The position numbers and the translations under genes were made by a program. Shown here one piece after another: positions 41,227 through 49,871 of a stretch of 64,000 nt of DNA; the first letter of the stretch is position 1, and every line of letters begins with the position of its first letter. Below the pieces are notes generated by a model that saw only the letters and a program-made list of their open reading frames with translations, was not told where the DNA came from and did no database searches. This DNA is from Alphaproteobacteria bacterium (lineage in GTDB: Bacteria > Pseudomonadota > Alphaproteobacteria > Rickettsiales > UBA8987), in assembly GCA_030429625.1 (NCBI GenBank), contig JAUIFA010000004.1:124001-188000 (forward strand). The letters are read 5' to 3'.

Positions 41227-42594
41227 CTATTTTGGGGGCATCATACCACCCATGCCGCCCAAATTTCCTAAGCTGCGCATTAGGCCCTTTTTGCCCATTT
41301 TACTCATTTTCTTCATCATGGTTTGCATCTGCTTGAACTGTTTGAGTAATTGGTTAAGCTCCTGAACACTGACACCAGAACCCGCAGCAATACGTTTCTT
41401 GCGCGATGAACTCATCAATTTTGGGTTTTGTCGTTCTTCTTTGGTCATCGAAGAAATCATCGCCTGTTGGCGGTTGATAATCGATTCATCAATACCGGCC
41501 TCGTCCATCTGTTTTTTATATTTGCCAATGCCCGGCAGCATCGACATCATGCCGCCAAAGCCACCCATTTTTTTGATGGTGTCGAGTTGTTTGGAAAGGT
41601 CTTCATAGTCAAACGTGCCTTTCTTCATTTTCTTTTCAAGCTTTTTGGCCTCTTCCTGGTCTACATTTTCAGCCGCTTTTTCTACCAGTGATACTACGTC
41701 CCCCATGCCCAAAATACGGCTGGCAATACGTTCCGGATGGAAAGGCTCAATTTCAGAGATTTTCTCACCCGTGCCTAAAAATTTGATTGGACAACCGGTG
41801 GCTGCCTTCATTGAGAGGGCCGCCCCGCCGCGCGCATCCCCGTCAATACGAGTCAGTACAATGCCGCTGACAGCGACTTTTTCTTTAAATTGTGTGGCAA
41901 CATTGACCGCGTCTTGTCCGGTGAGGGAATCGGCTACCAGCAAAATTTCTGAAGGTTGGGCAATTTGGCTGACCTGTTGCAGCTCGCCCATCAATTCTTC
42001 GTCGATGTGCAGCCGACCAGCCGTGTCTAAGAACAATAGGTCATACCCGCCTAATTTTGCCTCTTTAAGTGCGCGTTTGGTGATGTCGGCGGGTTTTTGG
42101 CCGGAAATGATCTCTAGACTGTCAATATTGACCTGTTTGCCGAGGGTGGCCAATTGTTCTTGGGCTGCGGGGCGGTAAATGTCCAGTGAAGCCATTAATA
42201 TTTTTTTGTTCTGCTTATTTTTAAGCTGATTGGCGATTTTGGCCGTAGAGGTAGTTTTTCCCGAGCCTTGTAAGCCAACCATCATCACCACAACAGGCGG
42301 GGTGGACTTGAGATTTAGCTCTTCAGACTCGCTACCCAGCATTTCTTCAAGAGCATCTTGCACAATTTTGATGACCATCTGTGCCGGGGAAACGCTTTTA
42401 ACTACCTCTTGCCCGACGGCTCTTTCTTTAACTGAGGTAATAAAATCTTTGACGACGGACAAGGAAACATCGGCTTCCAACAAGGCAATACGTACCTCAC
42501 GCATGGCTTCATTAATGTCGGATTCGGCCAGATAGCCTTTGCCTTTTAACTTGCTAAAAACTTTACCGATACTGTCGTTTAAACTTTCAAACAT
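41227..42594 (-). CDS. ffh: Signal recognition particle protein Ffh
   Basis: Ffh binds signal peptides of nascent inner-membrane proteins and, with 4.5S RNA and FtsY, targets ribosomes to SecYEG. The N and G domains show GLQGSGKTTSTAKIANQL, DTAGRLHIDEEL and TRIDGDARGGAALS. The M domain has SSRKKRIAAGSGVSVQELNQ, which binds the RNA, and a Met-rich tail ending GGMGGMMPPK. The 455-residue length is standard. rpsP and trmD, often downstream, are not here. The neighbouring plus-strand genes converge or diverge. Confidence 0.97.
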   Translation of the reverse strand: MFESLNDSIGKVFSKLKGKGYLAESDINEAMREVRIALLEADVSLSVVKDFITSVKERAVGQEVVKSVSPAQMVIKIVQDALEEMLGSESEELNLKSTPPVVVMMVGLQGSGKTTSTAKIANQLKNKQNKKILMASLDIYRPAAQEQLATLGKQVNIDSLEIISGQKPADITKRALKEAKLGGYDLLFLDTAGRLHIDEELMGELQQVSQIAQPSEILLVADSLTGQDAVNVATQFKEKVAVSGIVLTRIDGDARGGAALSMKAATGCPIKFLGTGEKISEIEPFHPERIASRILGMGDVVSLVEKAAENVDQEEAKKLEKKMKKGTFDYEDLSKQLDTIKKMGGFGGMMSMLPGIGKYKKQMDEAGIDESIINRQQAMISSMTKEERQNPKLMSSSRKKRIAAGSGVSVQELNQLLKQFKQMQTMMKKMSKMGKKGLMRSLGNLGGMGGMMPPK

Positions 42595-42722
42595 AAACCA
42601 AACCCGTTAACCAATTGTTAACTTATTGCGTGTTATACTGGATTTATATAAATTTTCAGTCAATATAAGGCTATGTACAGAACTAAGCAAGCAACTATTG
42701 CTTTTAGAATATGGAGAGAAGA

Positions 42723-43466
42723 ATGGCAGAAGAACAGGAAATAAGCGTGATAACGGTTGAAAGCCTAAAGAGGATAAAAACTCCGGAAGCGGCAAGAGGA
42801 ATGGCTGCATTTTCAGATGAGGAGCTTGCTGCTAATGGACTGGTATTTGGTGACGGTGCTAGAGAATATATGGAAAAAATGGCAAATGGAGAGCTATCAA
42901 AGGACGCCTTACAGGCAATGGGCAATGCCGCAGGAAAAATCAATGCGATTGATGAAGGTAAATTATTTAGCAAGGGCATTGTTCTTGATGAAGAGAGCCG
43001 TGAGCATTTGGCCAATGTCGCTAAAGAAGCGCCTGAGGCGGCTAAAGAAGGCAAAGAAGGCGAATATATTGTGGAAGGCCAAAAAGAAGGTGGCAGCCTG
43101 AAATGGCTAACCAATGGGTTGCGCAAAGGCGGCTGGTTGGTAGATGCGTTGCCGCTTATGGGACTTGATGATCTGGGTGCGGCGGTCATTGTGGGTGTTG
43201 CAGGCCTGATAGACACAGTGGCGGCGCTGGCTAAGGGAGACAAGCAATTGGCGAAAGAGGAATTTGCCAAAGGCTTGGCAGAAACTGGCGTAATGGCCAT
43301 TCCTTTTGCGGAATATGGCAAAGTTGTTGGGATTGATGTGCAAGACAAAGCACGCGAGATGGCAGGGAGTATGGTCGGCTCCGGTGTAACAATTTCTGAC
43401 GAAGGGCATTCTTCATCCCCAGTGCTTGCGGCACAACAAATGGATGCTTCCAGAGGCCGAGGATAG
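42723..43466 (+). CDS. Unknown helical protein with internal duplication
   Basis: I do not recognise this 247-residue protein. Two adjacent segments look related: LAANGLVFGDGAREYMEKMA (about 33-52) and LFSKGIVLDEESREHLANVA (about 81-100). This gives a repeat of the form G-I/L-V-x4-RE. A hydrophobic helix AAVIVGVAGLIDTVAALAKG (about 159-178) is flanked by Lys/Glu-rich helices. The C terminus is Ser/Gly-rich and flexible. No signal peptide is seen. The ATG at 42723 is chosen for its ggagagaag site; 42711 is in frame but has none. It is monocistronic between divergent ffh and rsfS. Confidence 0.65.
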   Translation: MAEEQEISVITVESLKRIKTPEAARGMAAFSDEELAANGLVFGDGAREYMEKMANGELSKDALQAMGNAAGKINAIDEGKLFSKGIVLDEESREHLANVAKEAPEAAKEGKEGEYIVEGQKEGGSLKWLTNGLRKGGWLVDALPLMGLDDLGAAVIVGVAGLIDTVAALAKGDKQLAKEEFAKGLAETGVMAIPFAEYGKVVGIDVQDKAREMAGSMVGSGVTISDEGHSSSPVLAAQQMDASRGRG

Positions 43467-43476
43467 ATAAAAAGAT

Positions 43477-43505
43477 TTGCAGAAAGGGAGTAAATTTGTT
43501 ATAAT
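43477..43505 (+). promoter_or_regulatory. Sigma-70 promoter for rsfS
   Basis: TTGCAG (43477-43482) and a perfect TATAAT (43500-43505) are 17 bases apart, 47 bases before the GTG start. This is the best promoter match in the window. Confidence 0.65.
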
Positions 43506-43552
43506 GCAATTATGTATGTTCAACCTTAAGCCGTCAGGCCAGAAGGAGTAGA

Positions 43553-43948
43553 GTGGTAGAAGTCATTCAGAACCCTAATGCAAACAGTCAGTTAGCTCCA
43601 CGGATATCGCTGGAGAGCCTTGTTACCCAAATATTAAACAATAAAAGTGCGGTGGACATCACTTCCATTGATCTTATTGGCAAGTCTGACCTTGCCGACA
43701 ATATGATCATTGCTTCGGGCACGTCAATCACCCATATTGATACACTGGCAGAATATGTTGTCAGAGAGTTGAAAAAAGCCGGAGTGGAGATTCTTTCCGT
43801 GCAAGGAAAACCAGGCAAATGGGTGATTGTGGATACGGCAGAAGTCATTGTGCACATCTTCCACCCAGAACAGCGCGAACTCTATAATCTTGAGCGCATG
43901 TGGCAAGCAGACTTTACTGAAGATGATGATGCAGATTTGTTGCATTAA
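43553..43948 (+). CDS. rsfS: Ribosomal silencing factor RsfS
   Basis: RsfS (Iojap/YbeB) binds ribosomal protein uL14 on the 50S subunit and blocks subunit joining when nutrients are low. The 131-residue protein shows the family core: DITSIDLIGKSDLADNMIIA, SGTSITHIDTLAEYVVRELK, GKWVIVDTAEVIVHIFHPEQ and RELYNLERMW. Start is GTG at 43553, behind an agaaggagt site. The usual partners nadD and rlmH are not adjacent. Confidence 0.93.
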   Translation: MVEVIQNPNANSQLAPRISLESLVTQILNNKSAVDITSIDLIGKSDLADNMIIASGTSITHIDTLAEYVVRELKKAGVEILSVQGKPGKWVIVDTAEVIVHIFHPEQRELYNLERMWQADFTEDDDADLLH

Positions 43949-44014
43949 TATTCCCTAACACTTACAGACATAATATTCACAGGCAATTTAATTAAAGATT
44001 TGCGGTTATTTTGC

Positions 44015-44044
44015 TTGAAATTTCCCGCTAAAGTAGAGTATACT
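44015..44044 (+). promoter_or_regulatory. Candidate promoter for the CheY-like regulator gene
   Basis: TTGAAA (44015-44020) and TATACT (44039-44044) are 18 bases apart. Being downstream of the first possible TTG (44000), this promoter supports the start at 44081. Confidence 0.5.
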
Positions 44045-44080
44045 TCTCCTCAGGGTAGAGATATAAAAAGGTTTAGTGAA

Positions 44081-44485
44081 TTGAAAGCGCTCGTAAAAGT
44101 TTTGGTCATTGACGACAATGAGTTCAATCTTGATATTATTAATGAGTATATGGAAGACGTTGGCTTTGACGTTGTATGTAAAAGCAATGCGGTTATTGCG
44201 CTTAAATATCTTGAGGAAAACCCAAAGGGCATTGATATTATTATTTTAGATAACATGATGCCACATATGTATGGCATCGATATGCTGAGAAAAATTAAGA
44301 CGGATGAAAGGTTTAAGCACATACCGGTGGTTATGGTGACTGCCTGTAATGATAACAATACCATAGAAGAATGTATGTTGGAAGGAGCTTCTGGGTATAT
44401 TACCAAGCCTTTTGAACGGGACGCTTTGGTTCATACCATACGCAGAGCGTTGCGCGATATTATTGGCCCTGTCAGTGATTTCTAA
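44081..44485 (+). CDS. Single-domain response regulator (CheY/DivK-like)
   Basis: The product is a lone receiver domain of 134 residues. It has the acidic pocket VLVIDDNEFN, phospho-acceptor Asp57 (IIILDNMMPHMYG), a switch Thr (VMVTACND) and Lys (GYITKPF). There is no output domain, so it should act by protein contact, like CheY or DivK. I chose the TTG at 44081 because an AAAAGG site lies upstream and the candidate promoter (44015-44044) excludes the longer form from 44000. Its 3' end overlaps the convergent mutT-like gene by 14 bases. No kinase gene is adjacent. Confidence 0.82.
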   Translation: MKALVKVLVIDDNEFNLDIINEYMEDVGFDVVCKSNAVIALKYLEENPKGIDIIILDNMMPHMYGIDMLRKIKTDERFKHIPVVMVTACNDNNTIEECMLEGASGYITKPFERDALVHTIRRALRDIIGPVSDF

Positions 44486-44888
44486 CATAGTGGAGAATTT
44501 TCGGTATAAGGGGGATATTTGCAGGTAGTAAGGTGTATTTTTCCAAATCTTCAACTTTTATCCAGCCAACTTCCTGGCCTTCTTTTCCCATAATCTCCCC
44601 CTCCCAATCTATGGCCGCAAAAATATCTACGGTTACTTTATAGGCAGGCGCATTTTCTGGTTTTCGTATTTCGCAGAGCGTTTCAAAAAGACGTAGATTG
44701 ATTATTTGCGCCCCAACCTCTTCCCTTGCCTCCCTTCTGGCAGCAGATTCTGCTGTTTCATTTTCTTCGAGCTTCCCCCCTGGAAATTCCCAATAATCTG
44801 GATAGATTTGATCCTTCCTGCGCTTGGAAATAAGAATCTCCCCATTGTTGTTGATTAGGAGAATGGCGGCGGCTTTTACGGTCTGCAC
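44472..44888 (-). CDS. mutT: MutT-like Nudix hydrolase (8-oxo-dGTP diphosphatase)
   Basis: This 138-residue Nudix protein carries the full box GGKLEENETAESAARREAREEVGA (positions about 38-61 of the protein). The context RRKDQIYPDYWEFPGGK matches MutT, which removes 8-oxo-dGTP from the nucleotide pool. The C-terminal part (EGQEVGWIKVEDLEKYTLLP) is also typical. It follows argJ by eight bases, a linkage common in alphaproteobacteria. The tail overlaps the convergent response regulator gene. Confidence 0.92.
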   Translation of the reverse strand: MQTVKAAAILLINNNGEILISKRRKDQIYPDYWEFPGGKLEENETAESAARREAREEVGAQIINLRLFETLCEIRKPENAPAYKVTVDIFAAIDWEGEIMGKEGQEVGWIKVEDLEKYTLLPANIPLIPKILHYVRNH

Positions 44889-44896
44889 AATAAATA

Positions 44897-46123
44897 CTAA
44901 CTGCGATAATCAACATTGATATCAATGTATTTATGGGTCAGGTCGGTGGTCCATACGGTGGCTTGTCCAGCACCAACCCCCACATTGGCTGAAATATCAA
45001 TGTAGGAATTCTTCATGTAAACGGATGTGGCCTCTTCGACATAGTCTTTATTCAAAGTGCCATTGACAGCAATAAGACTGTCACCAATCCAGATGGAGGT
45101 TTGATCCCGCTCTATTTTTTCACCGGATTTGCCGATGGCCATCGCAATTCTACCCCAATTGGCATCTTCACCGGCAATGGCGCATTTGACTAAAGGCGAA
45201 TTGGCAACACAAAGGGCGATGGTTCTCGCGGCTTTATCAGACTCAGCGCCTTTGATGTTCACGGTGATAAATTTACTGATACCTTCGCCGTCTTTGACAA
45301 CAAGCTGTGCTAATTCTCTGTTTATCTGGCTGAACTTTTCTCTAAAGTCGGCCAGAACCGGATCGTCTTTGCTAAGGATTTCATGATGTTCTTTCTCGCC
45401 GGTGGCAAAGGCAAGCACCGTATCGCTGGTGGACGTATCGCTGTCAACCGTAATGGCGTTGTAGGATTTCTCGGTTTCTTCACAGAGCATGTCTTGTAGC
45501 ACTGAGGCCGGAATTTTTGCATCGGTAAAAACATAACCCAGCATGGTGGCCATGTTGGGTTGAATCATCCCAGACCCTTTAATAAAGCCATTTAATATGA
45601 CTTCCACTCCAAAAATGTCTGCCTTAAGACTAATGCCTTTGGTAAAAGTATCCGTGGTGTTAATGGCATTGGCTGCCCTTTCCCAATTGTTTGGGGACAA
45701 ATTCTCTTTTAATGCGGGCAGTGCTTTTATAAGCAAATCGGTGTTGATATTCGCGCCGATGATGCCGGTTGAACTAACATAGACTTCGTCTTCTTCGCAG
45801 CCAAGAAGCTTTGAAACCCCCATCACAGTCTCTTTAACGGCTGTTTTTCCTGCCTCTCCAGTGGTCACGTTGGCAATTCCGGCATTAACCACCAATGCTC
45901 GTGCTTTGTGTTTTGGTAGAATCTGCCTGCACCAATCAACAGGAATACCGCACATAGCGTTTTTTGTAAATACTCCCGCTACCTGTGTACCTTGAGTAAA
46001 CTCAACCATCATTAAATCATCACGATTTTTGTATTTCATCCCTGTGCTCGTTGCAGCAAGTCGGATGCCACCTATTGGCGGCATGTCTGGGAAATCAACA
46101 GCAAAGGGCGATGGAGCAATCAT
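44897..46123 (-). CDS. argJ: Bifunctional ornithine acetyltransferase/N-acetylglutamate synthase
   Basis: ArgJ transfers acetyl from N-acetylornithine to glutamate and can also use acetyl-CoA, so it recycles the acetyl group in arginine synthesis. The self-cleavage site is seen in MIQPNMATMLGYVFTDA, where Thr of the AT pair becomes the new N terminus and nucleophile. The conserved start GIRLAATSTGMKYKNRDDLM and end NYTTD-like WTTDLTHKYIDINVDYRS are present. The 408-residue length is normal. It pairs with mutT, eight bases downstream. Confidence 0.96.
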   Translation of the reverse strand: MIAPSPFAVDFPDMPPIGGIRLAATSTGMKYKNRDDLMMVEFTQGTQVAGVFTKNAMCGIPVDWCRQILPKHKARALVVNAGIANVTTGEAGKTAVKETVMGVSKLLGCEEDEVYVSSTGIIGANINTDLLIKALPALKENLSPNNWERAANAINTTDTFTKGISLKADIFGVEVILNGFIKGSGMIQPNMATMLGYVFTDAKIPASVLQDMLCEETEKSYNAITVDSDTSTSDTVLAFATGEKEHHEILSKDDPVLADFREKFSQINRELAQLVVKDGEGISKFITVNIKGAESDKAARTIALCVANSPLVKCAIAGEDANWGRIAMAIGKSGEKIERDQTSIWIGDSLIAVNGTLNKDYVEEATSVYMKNSYIDISANVGVGAGQATVWTTDLTHKYIDINVDYRS

Positions 46124-46212
46124 TTTATCAACTCACAAAAACAAAATTAAAAAAGGAAGAACTTATAGCCCATTATCAATTTGGGTGCAATTATAAAAAT
46201 TATAACAATAGA

Positions 46213-47139
46213 TTAGATCATTACTTCTTTGGGCAGCTTGAATTTGGTACTCTCTTCCTTTCCTGCCATAATTTCTACCGAACAATTATCCGACAAAGAC
46301 ATAATTTCTGTAATTACCCCTTGTACTAACTCTTCTGGGGCAGAGGCTCCGGCCGTAATCCCAACAATATTCATATTCTTAAGCCAGAGCGGGTTGATGT
46401 CTGTCGCGCAATCAATCAAATAGGAAGGAGTGCCTCTTTCCTCACCCAAATCACGAAGGCGATTGGAGTTGGAACTGTTTTTTGAGCCGACTACCAATAA
46501 TAAGTCCACCATTTGTGCAAGCTGGGAAACCGCGTCCTGTCTGTTCTGGGTGGCATAGCAAATATCTCTAAGATCAGGGCCTTTAATGTTAGGGAAGCGT
46601 AATTTTAATGCGCCAATGATGCCACTTGTTTCGTTTACGCTCAATGTTGTTTGGGTGACATAGGCCAACTTATTTGGGTCATTGACCTTGATATGCGCCA
46701 CATCATCAGCATGTTGTACAAGAATCACCCCACTTCTAACCCGCCCTGACGTACCTTCGACTTCAGGGTGGCCAGCATGACCAATTAAAATAATCTGGCG
46801 GCCTTCCTTTTCTGCACGCTGTGCCTCTTTATGCACTTTTTGAACCAAGGGGCAGGTGGCATCAATGGTAGGAAGATCACGCAGTTTTGCCTCATCTTCT
46901 ACTTTCTCAGAAACACCGTGGGCACTAAAGACTGTCATTGCCCCAGTAGGAATTTCATCTATTTCTTCAACAAAAACTGCCCCTTTTGAGCGTAAATCCT
47001 CAACGACATGTTTGTTGTGAACAATTTCGTGGCGAACATAGATGGGCGCACCGTATATTTCTAGGGCGCGCTCAACAATATGAATAGCGCGGTCAACACC
47101 GGCGCAGAAGCCACGAGGCTGAGCAAGAATTATTTTCAT
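46213..47139 (-). CDS. ispH: 4-hydroxy-3-methylbut-2-enyl diphosphate reductase
   Basis: IspH (LytB) reduces HMBPP to IPP and DMAPP, the last step of the MEP pathway. The three Cys ligands of its iron-sulfur cluster lie in [24 protein letters not shown] and [12 protein letters not shown]. The proton donor Glu is in VNETSGI-like [13 protein letters not shown], and the C-terminal [14 protein letters not shown] is conserved. The 308-residue length is typical. An upstream membrane-protein gene on the same strand ends 12 bases before its start. Confidence 0.96.
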   Translation of the reverse strand: MKIILAQPRGFCAGVDRAIHIVERALEIYGAPIYVRHEIVHNKHVVEDLRSKGAVFVEEIDEIPTGAMTVFSAHGVSEKVEDEAKLRDLPTIDATCPLVQKVHKEAQRAEKEGRQIILIGHAGHPEVEGTSGRVRSGVILVQHADDVAHIKVNDPNKLAYVTQTTLSVNETSGIIGALKLRFPNIKGPDLRDICYATQNRQDAVSQLAQMVDLLLVVGSKNSSNSNRLRDLGEERGTPSYLIDCATDINPLWLKNMNIVGITAGASAPEELVQGVITEIMSLSDNCSVEIMAGKEESTKFKLPKEVMI

Positions 47140-47151
47140 GCCTATAAAATA

Positions 47152-47745
47152 TCACTCGGCAGGAATAATGCAATTATATTGCGTAGCAAAGTAGGCAATA
47201 ATGTAAAAGATTATCAGGACAGAGCCATAAGCCGTGGCACAGAAAATAATAAAATGATGAATCAAGTCCTTAGGTTTGATTTTTTCTAGATCCAGCGGGT
47301 CAAGAAGAGAGCCATCTTTTTTTAATGGAGAATAGGACAAGATGACATAGTTTTCCCATAATATACGGAAAATGAATGTCAGAAAGAGCATGCAAATAAT
47401 GATGCTGCTAAAAGAATCCGAAAAGCTAATGAGTCGAACCAAGCAAAGGGCAAAAATATACAGAGAGAACTGTAAAATAGGCAGCCAGATTGTGTAACGA
47501 AATTTTAATTTTAAAATGGGGGAAGAAAAGTTATTGTACATGCTAAAGGAAACCCTGTCCAACAAAAGCATCATAAAAGAAAACGTTGCCGCAAGAGTTA
47601 AGATACCAATCCACATATTGTCATAATAAAAATCAGACAACCCACATGTAACATCCCTGACAAACTCAGCATGCGCCTCAAATGGTACAAAAGTAAGCAT
47701 AAGAAACGTAAATAACAATGTGAATAGGTTCTGTTTTTTCATCAT
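47152..47745 (-). CDS. Membrane protein of unknown function upstream of ispH
   Basis: The product (about 197 residues) has a signal-like N terminus (KKQNLFTLLFTFLMLTFVPF, then EAHA). Four further hydrophobic helices follow, among them MWIGILTLAATFSFMMLLLD, WLPILQFSLYIFALCLVRLI and IIICMLFLTFIFRILW, and a last helix near the C terminus. Two or three Cys are scattered. I see no family motif. The start is taken at 47745 (or 47742), since the longer frame to 47880 encodes residues not fitting a start of this type. It lies 12 bases before ispH and may be cotranscribed. Confidence 0.6.
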   Translation of the reverse strand: MMKKQNLFTLLFTFLMLTFVPFEAHAEFVRDVTCGLSDFYYDNMWIGILTLAATFSFMMLLLDRVSFSMYNNFSSPILKLKFRYTIWLPILQFSLYIFALCLVRLISFSDSFSSIIICMLFLTFIFRILWENYVILSYSPLKKDGSLLDPLDLEKIKPKDLIHHFIIFCATAYGSVLIIFYIIAYFATQYNCIIPAE

Positions 47746-47907
47746 CCGTATACCCATGTACATTTTTACTATAAATTGAACGAACATGCAAGTTTTGTAA
47801 TGGATCTTAGAAGCAATTGATAAAAAAGAGCCTGAAAGATAAAATATGTTGGCATTATACCATACTATGCCTATAGTCACATTGCTTAGAATTAGAAAAG
47901 AAGATAT

Positions 47908-49305
47908 ATGAAAGAACTAAATTCTGTTATTGTCTCTGGTAAAGAGGTGCTTCCAATTATTGAGGGTGGTAAAGGTATCGGTGCTTCTAATGGGTTTAGT
48001 GCGGGTGCGATGGCTGCTGCTGGGGGTGTTGGGACATTTTCCGGTGCCAATGCGTTGACCTATGATGAGAACGGCATACCGTATCCGGCAGAATATAAAA
48101 CCGCCACACGCAGAGAACGTCATGAAGAGCTTGTGGAGCAGGGTGTCCGTGGGGGCATACAGCAGGCACAGATTGCCAGAGATATTTGCGGTGGCAAATC
48201 ACCGGTGCACATAAACGTGTTGTGGGAACAGGGCGGTGCGGAGCGCATTCTACGCGGGGTTCTTGAGGGAGCGAAAGGACTTATCAGCGGCATTACATGT
48301 GGGGCGGGCATGCCGTATCGTTTGGGTGAAATTGCCACGGAATACAATGTCTATTACTATCCGATTGTTTCATCAGCGCGCGCATTTCGTGCTTTGTGGA
48401 AACGGGGCTATAATAAACGTTCTGAACTACTTGGTGGTGTGGTGTATGAGGATCCTTGGCTTGCCGGCGGACATAATGGGCTGTCCAACAGTGAAAACCC
48501 TCTGGAGCCGCAACGGCCTTATGAAAGAATTGTTGCCCTGCGTGCGTATATGGATGAAGTTGGGTTGCAGCATGTTCCTATCGTTATGGCTGGAGGAGTG
48601 TGGCATTTGGAAGATTTTGAGGACTGGCTAGACAATCCAGAAATTGGGTTGATCACGTTTCAGTTTGGTACACGAACCCTGCTAACCAAAGAAAGCCCTA
48701 TTCCAGAAGAATGGAAGCAGAAATTATTTGATGTGAAGGAAGGCGAGGTCCTTTTACATAAATTTAGCCCAACGGGCTTTTATTCCTCCGCAGTTAAGAA
48801 CGGCCTCCTGAATATGCTTATTGGGCGTTCAGAACGTCAAGTGCCATACAGTGCAAAACCTGAAGGCGATAAGGTTGTAGAATTTCCATTTGGGAGACGG
48901 GGCAGGCCGATATATCTTACTGCAGAAGACAAGGCAAAAACAGAACAATATATTGCTGCTGGTTACGATGTTCCGATGAAAACACCCGATGAGACGATCG
49001 TTTTTGTCGACGAAGAAGAAAGTCAGAAAATATTAAAAAGCCAAGCCGATTGTATGGGGTGTTTAAGTCATTGCTCGTTTAGCAATTGGAAAGATTACGA
49101 TGATTTTACAACGGGAAAGAGAGCCGACCCACGCAGTTTTTGTATCCAAGAGAGGTTGCAGGGTGCTATTCGGGGGGAAGATCTTGAGAAACAACTGGTT
49201 TTTGCGGGTCACAATGCTTACAAATTTGGCCAAGATCCCTTTTACAAAGACAGGTTTATCCCGACAGTTCAGCAGTTGGTTGATCGTATCATGACGGGCA
49301 AATAA
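47908..49305 (+). CDS. Nitronate monooxygenase-like flavin oxidoreductase
   Basis: This 465-residue protein is a TIM-barrel FMN enzyme of the nitronate monooxygenase/2-nitropropane dioxygenase group. Landmarks are IIEGGKGIGASNGFSAGAMA, GISGI-like GLISGITCGAGMPYRLGEIA, VMAGGVWHLEDFEDWL and a phosphate-binding FQFGTRTLL. It is about 100 residues longer than the common form. The extra C-terminal region has a Cys cluster, DCMGCLSHCSFSNW. This Cys group could bind a metal or cluster, an unusual addition for the family to my knowledge. The gene converges on the SH3-protein gene. Confidence 0.82.
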   Translation: MKELNSVIVSGKEVLPIIEGGKGIGASNGFSAGAMAAAGGVGTFSGANALTYDENGIPYPAEYKTATRRERHEELVEQGVRGGIQQAQIARDICGGKSPVHINVLWEQGGAERILRGVLEGAKGLISGITCGAGMPYRLGEIATEYNVYYYPIVSSARAFRALWKRGYNKRSELLGGVVYEDPWLAGGHNGLSNSENPLEPQRPYERIVALRAYMDEVGLQHVPIVMAGGVWHLEDFEDWLDNPEIGLITFQFGTRTLLTKESPIPEEWKQKLFDVKEGEVLLHKFSPTGFYSSAVKNGLLNMLIGRSERQVPYSAKPEGDKVVEFPFGRRGRPIYLTAEDKAKTEQYIAAGYDVPMKTPDETIVFVDEEESQKILKSQADCMGCLSHCSFSNWKDYDDFTTGKRADPRSFCIQERLQGAIRGEDLEKQLVFAGHNAYKFGQDPFYKDRFIPTVQQLVDRIMTGK

Positions 49306-49314
49306 GGCAATTTA

Positions 49315-49803
49315 TTAATTACTTTCTTCGGGGTAAATGCCCCACAGGCTCTCGCGGCTAATCCAGCCTTTATAATCGTTAACCGCAACTCGGCAGGCGG
49401 TCTGTGTGCATGAAAGCAAAGAGCCGTTCACACCCACTTCCACCCGTGCTACGGGTGCGGAATCTTTATGGGAACTTTTGCGCATAATTTGTGCAGTGCC
49501 GGTGATAACTACGGTTCTGCGGTTGCTTAACATGCTTCGATGAATCCACCCTTCGTCCCCCTGTATGTCCTTTATTCTACGCCATTGTTTGTTTTCTGCA
49601 ATGACCTCCACAGGCATATCCGGTCTGACCATCACCCATTCTATACGGTAGCGTAAACCAGGGCCAGAACGCACATTGGCTTCTGGAGCCTTCACAGTAA
49701 CAAATCGGGGTAATTTTAAATTAGTGCGCGCATGTGCGGCCGAGGAAAAAAAACATATAAGCACTGTTACGATTATCAATAAACGTATCACAACCATCCT
49801 CAC
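49315..49803 (-). CDS. Secreted bacterial SH3-domain protein
   Basis: This 162-residue protein has a signal peptide (VIRLLIIVTVLICFFSSAAHA) and two SH3-like domains. The first is PEANVRSGPGLRYRIEWVMV to GDEGWIHRSMLS and the second ends NDYKGWISRESLWGIYPEE. The second holds a Cys pair (LLSCTQTACRVA) that may form a disulfide. Such proteins bind cell wall and are common in alphaproteobacteria and Rickettsiales. It lies 68 bases downstream of the pseudokinase gene and may share its transcript. Confidence 0.87.
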   Translation of the reverse strand: MRMVVIRLLIIVTVLICFFSSAAHARTNLKLPRFVTVKAPEANVRSGPGLRYRIEWVMVRPDMPVEVIAENKQWRRIKDIQGDEGWIHRSMLSNRRTVVITGTAQIMRKSSHKDSAPVARVEVGVNGSLLSCTQTACRVAVNDYKGWISRESLWGIYPEESN

Positions 49804-49871
49804 AAGGTATAAGTGTCCACAAATTACAGAAGGATTTTATACTTTATAGAAGATAAGATGAAAAGAAAAAA

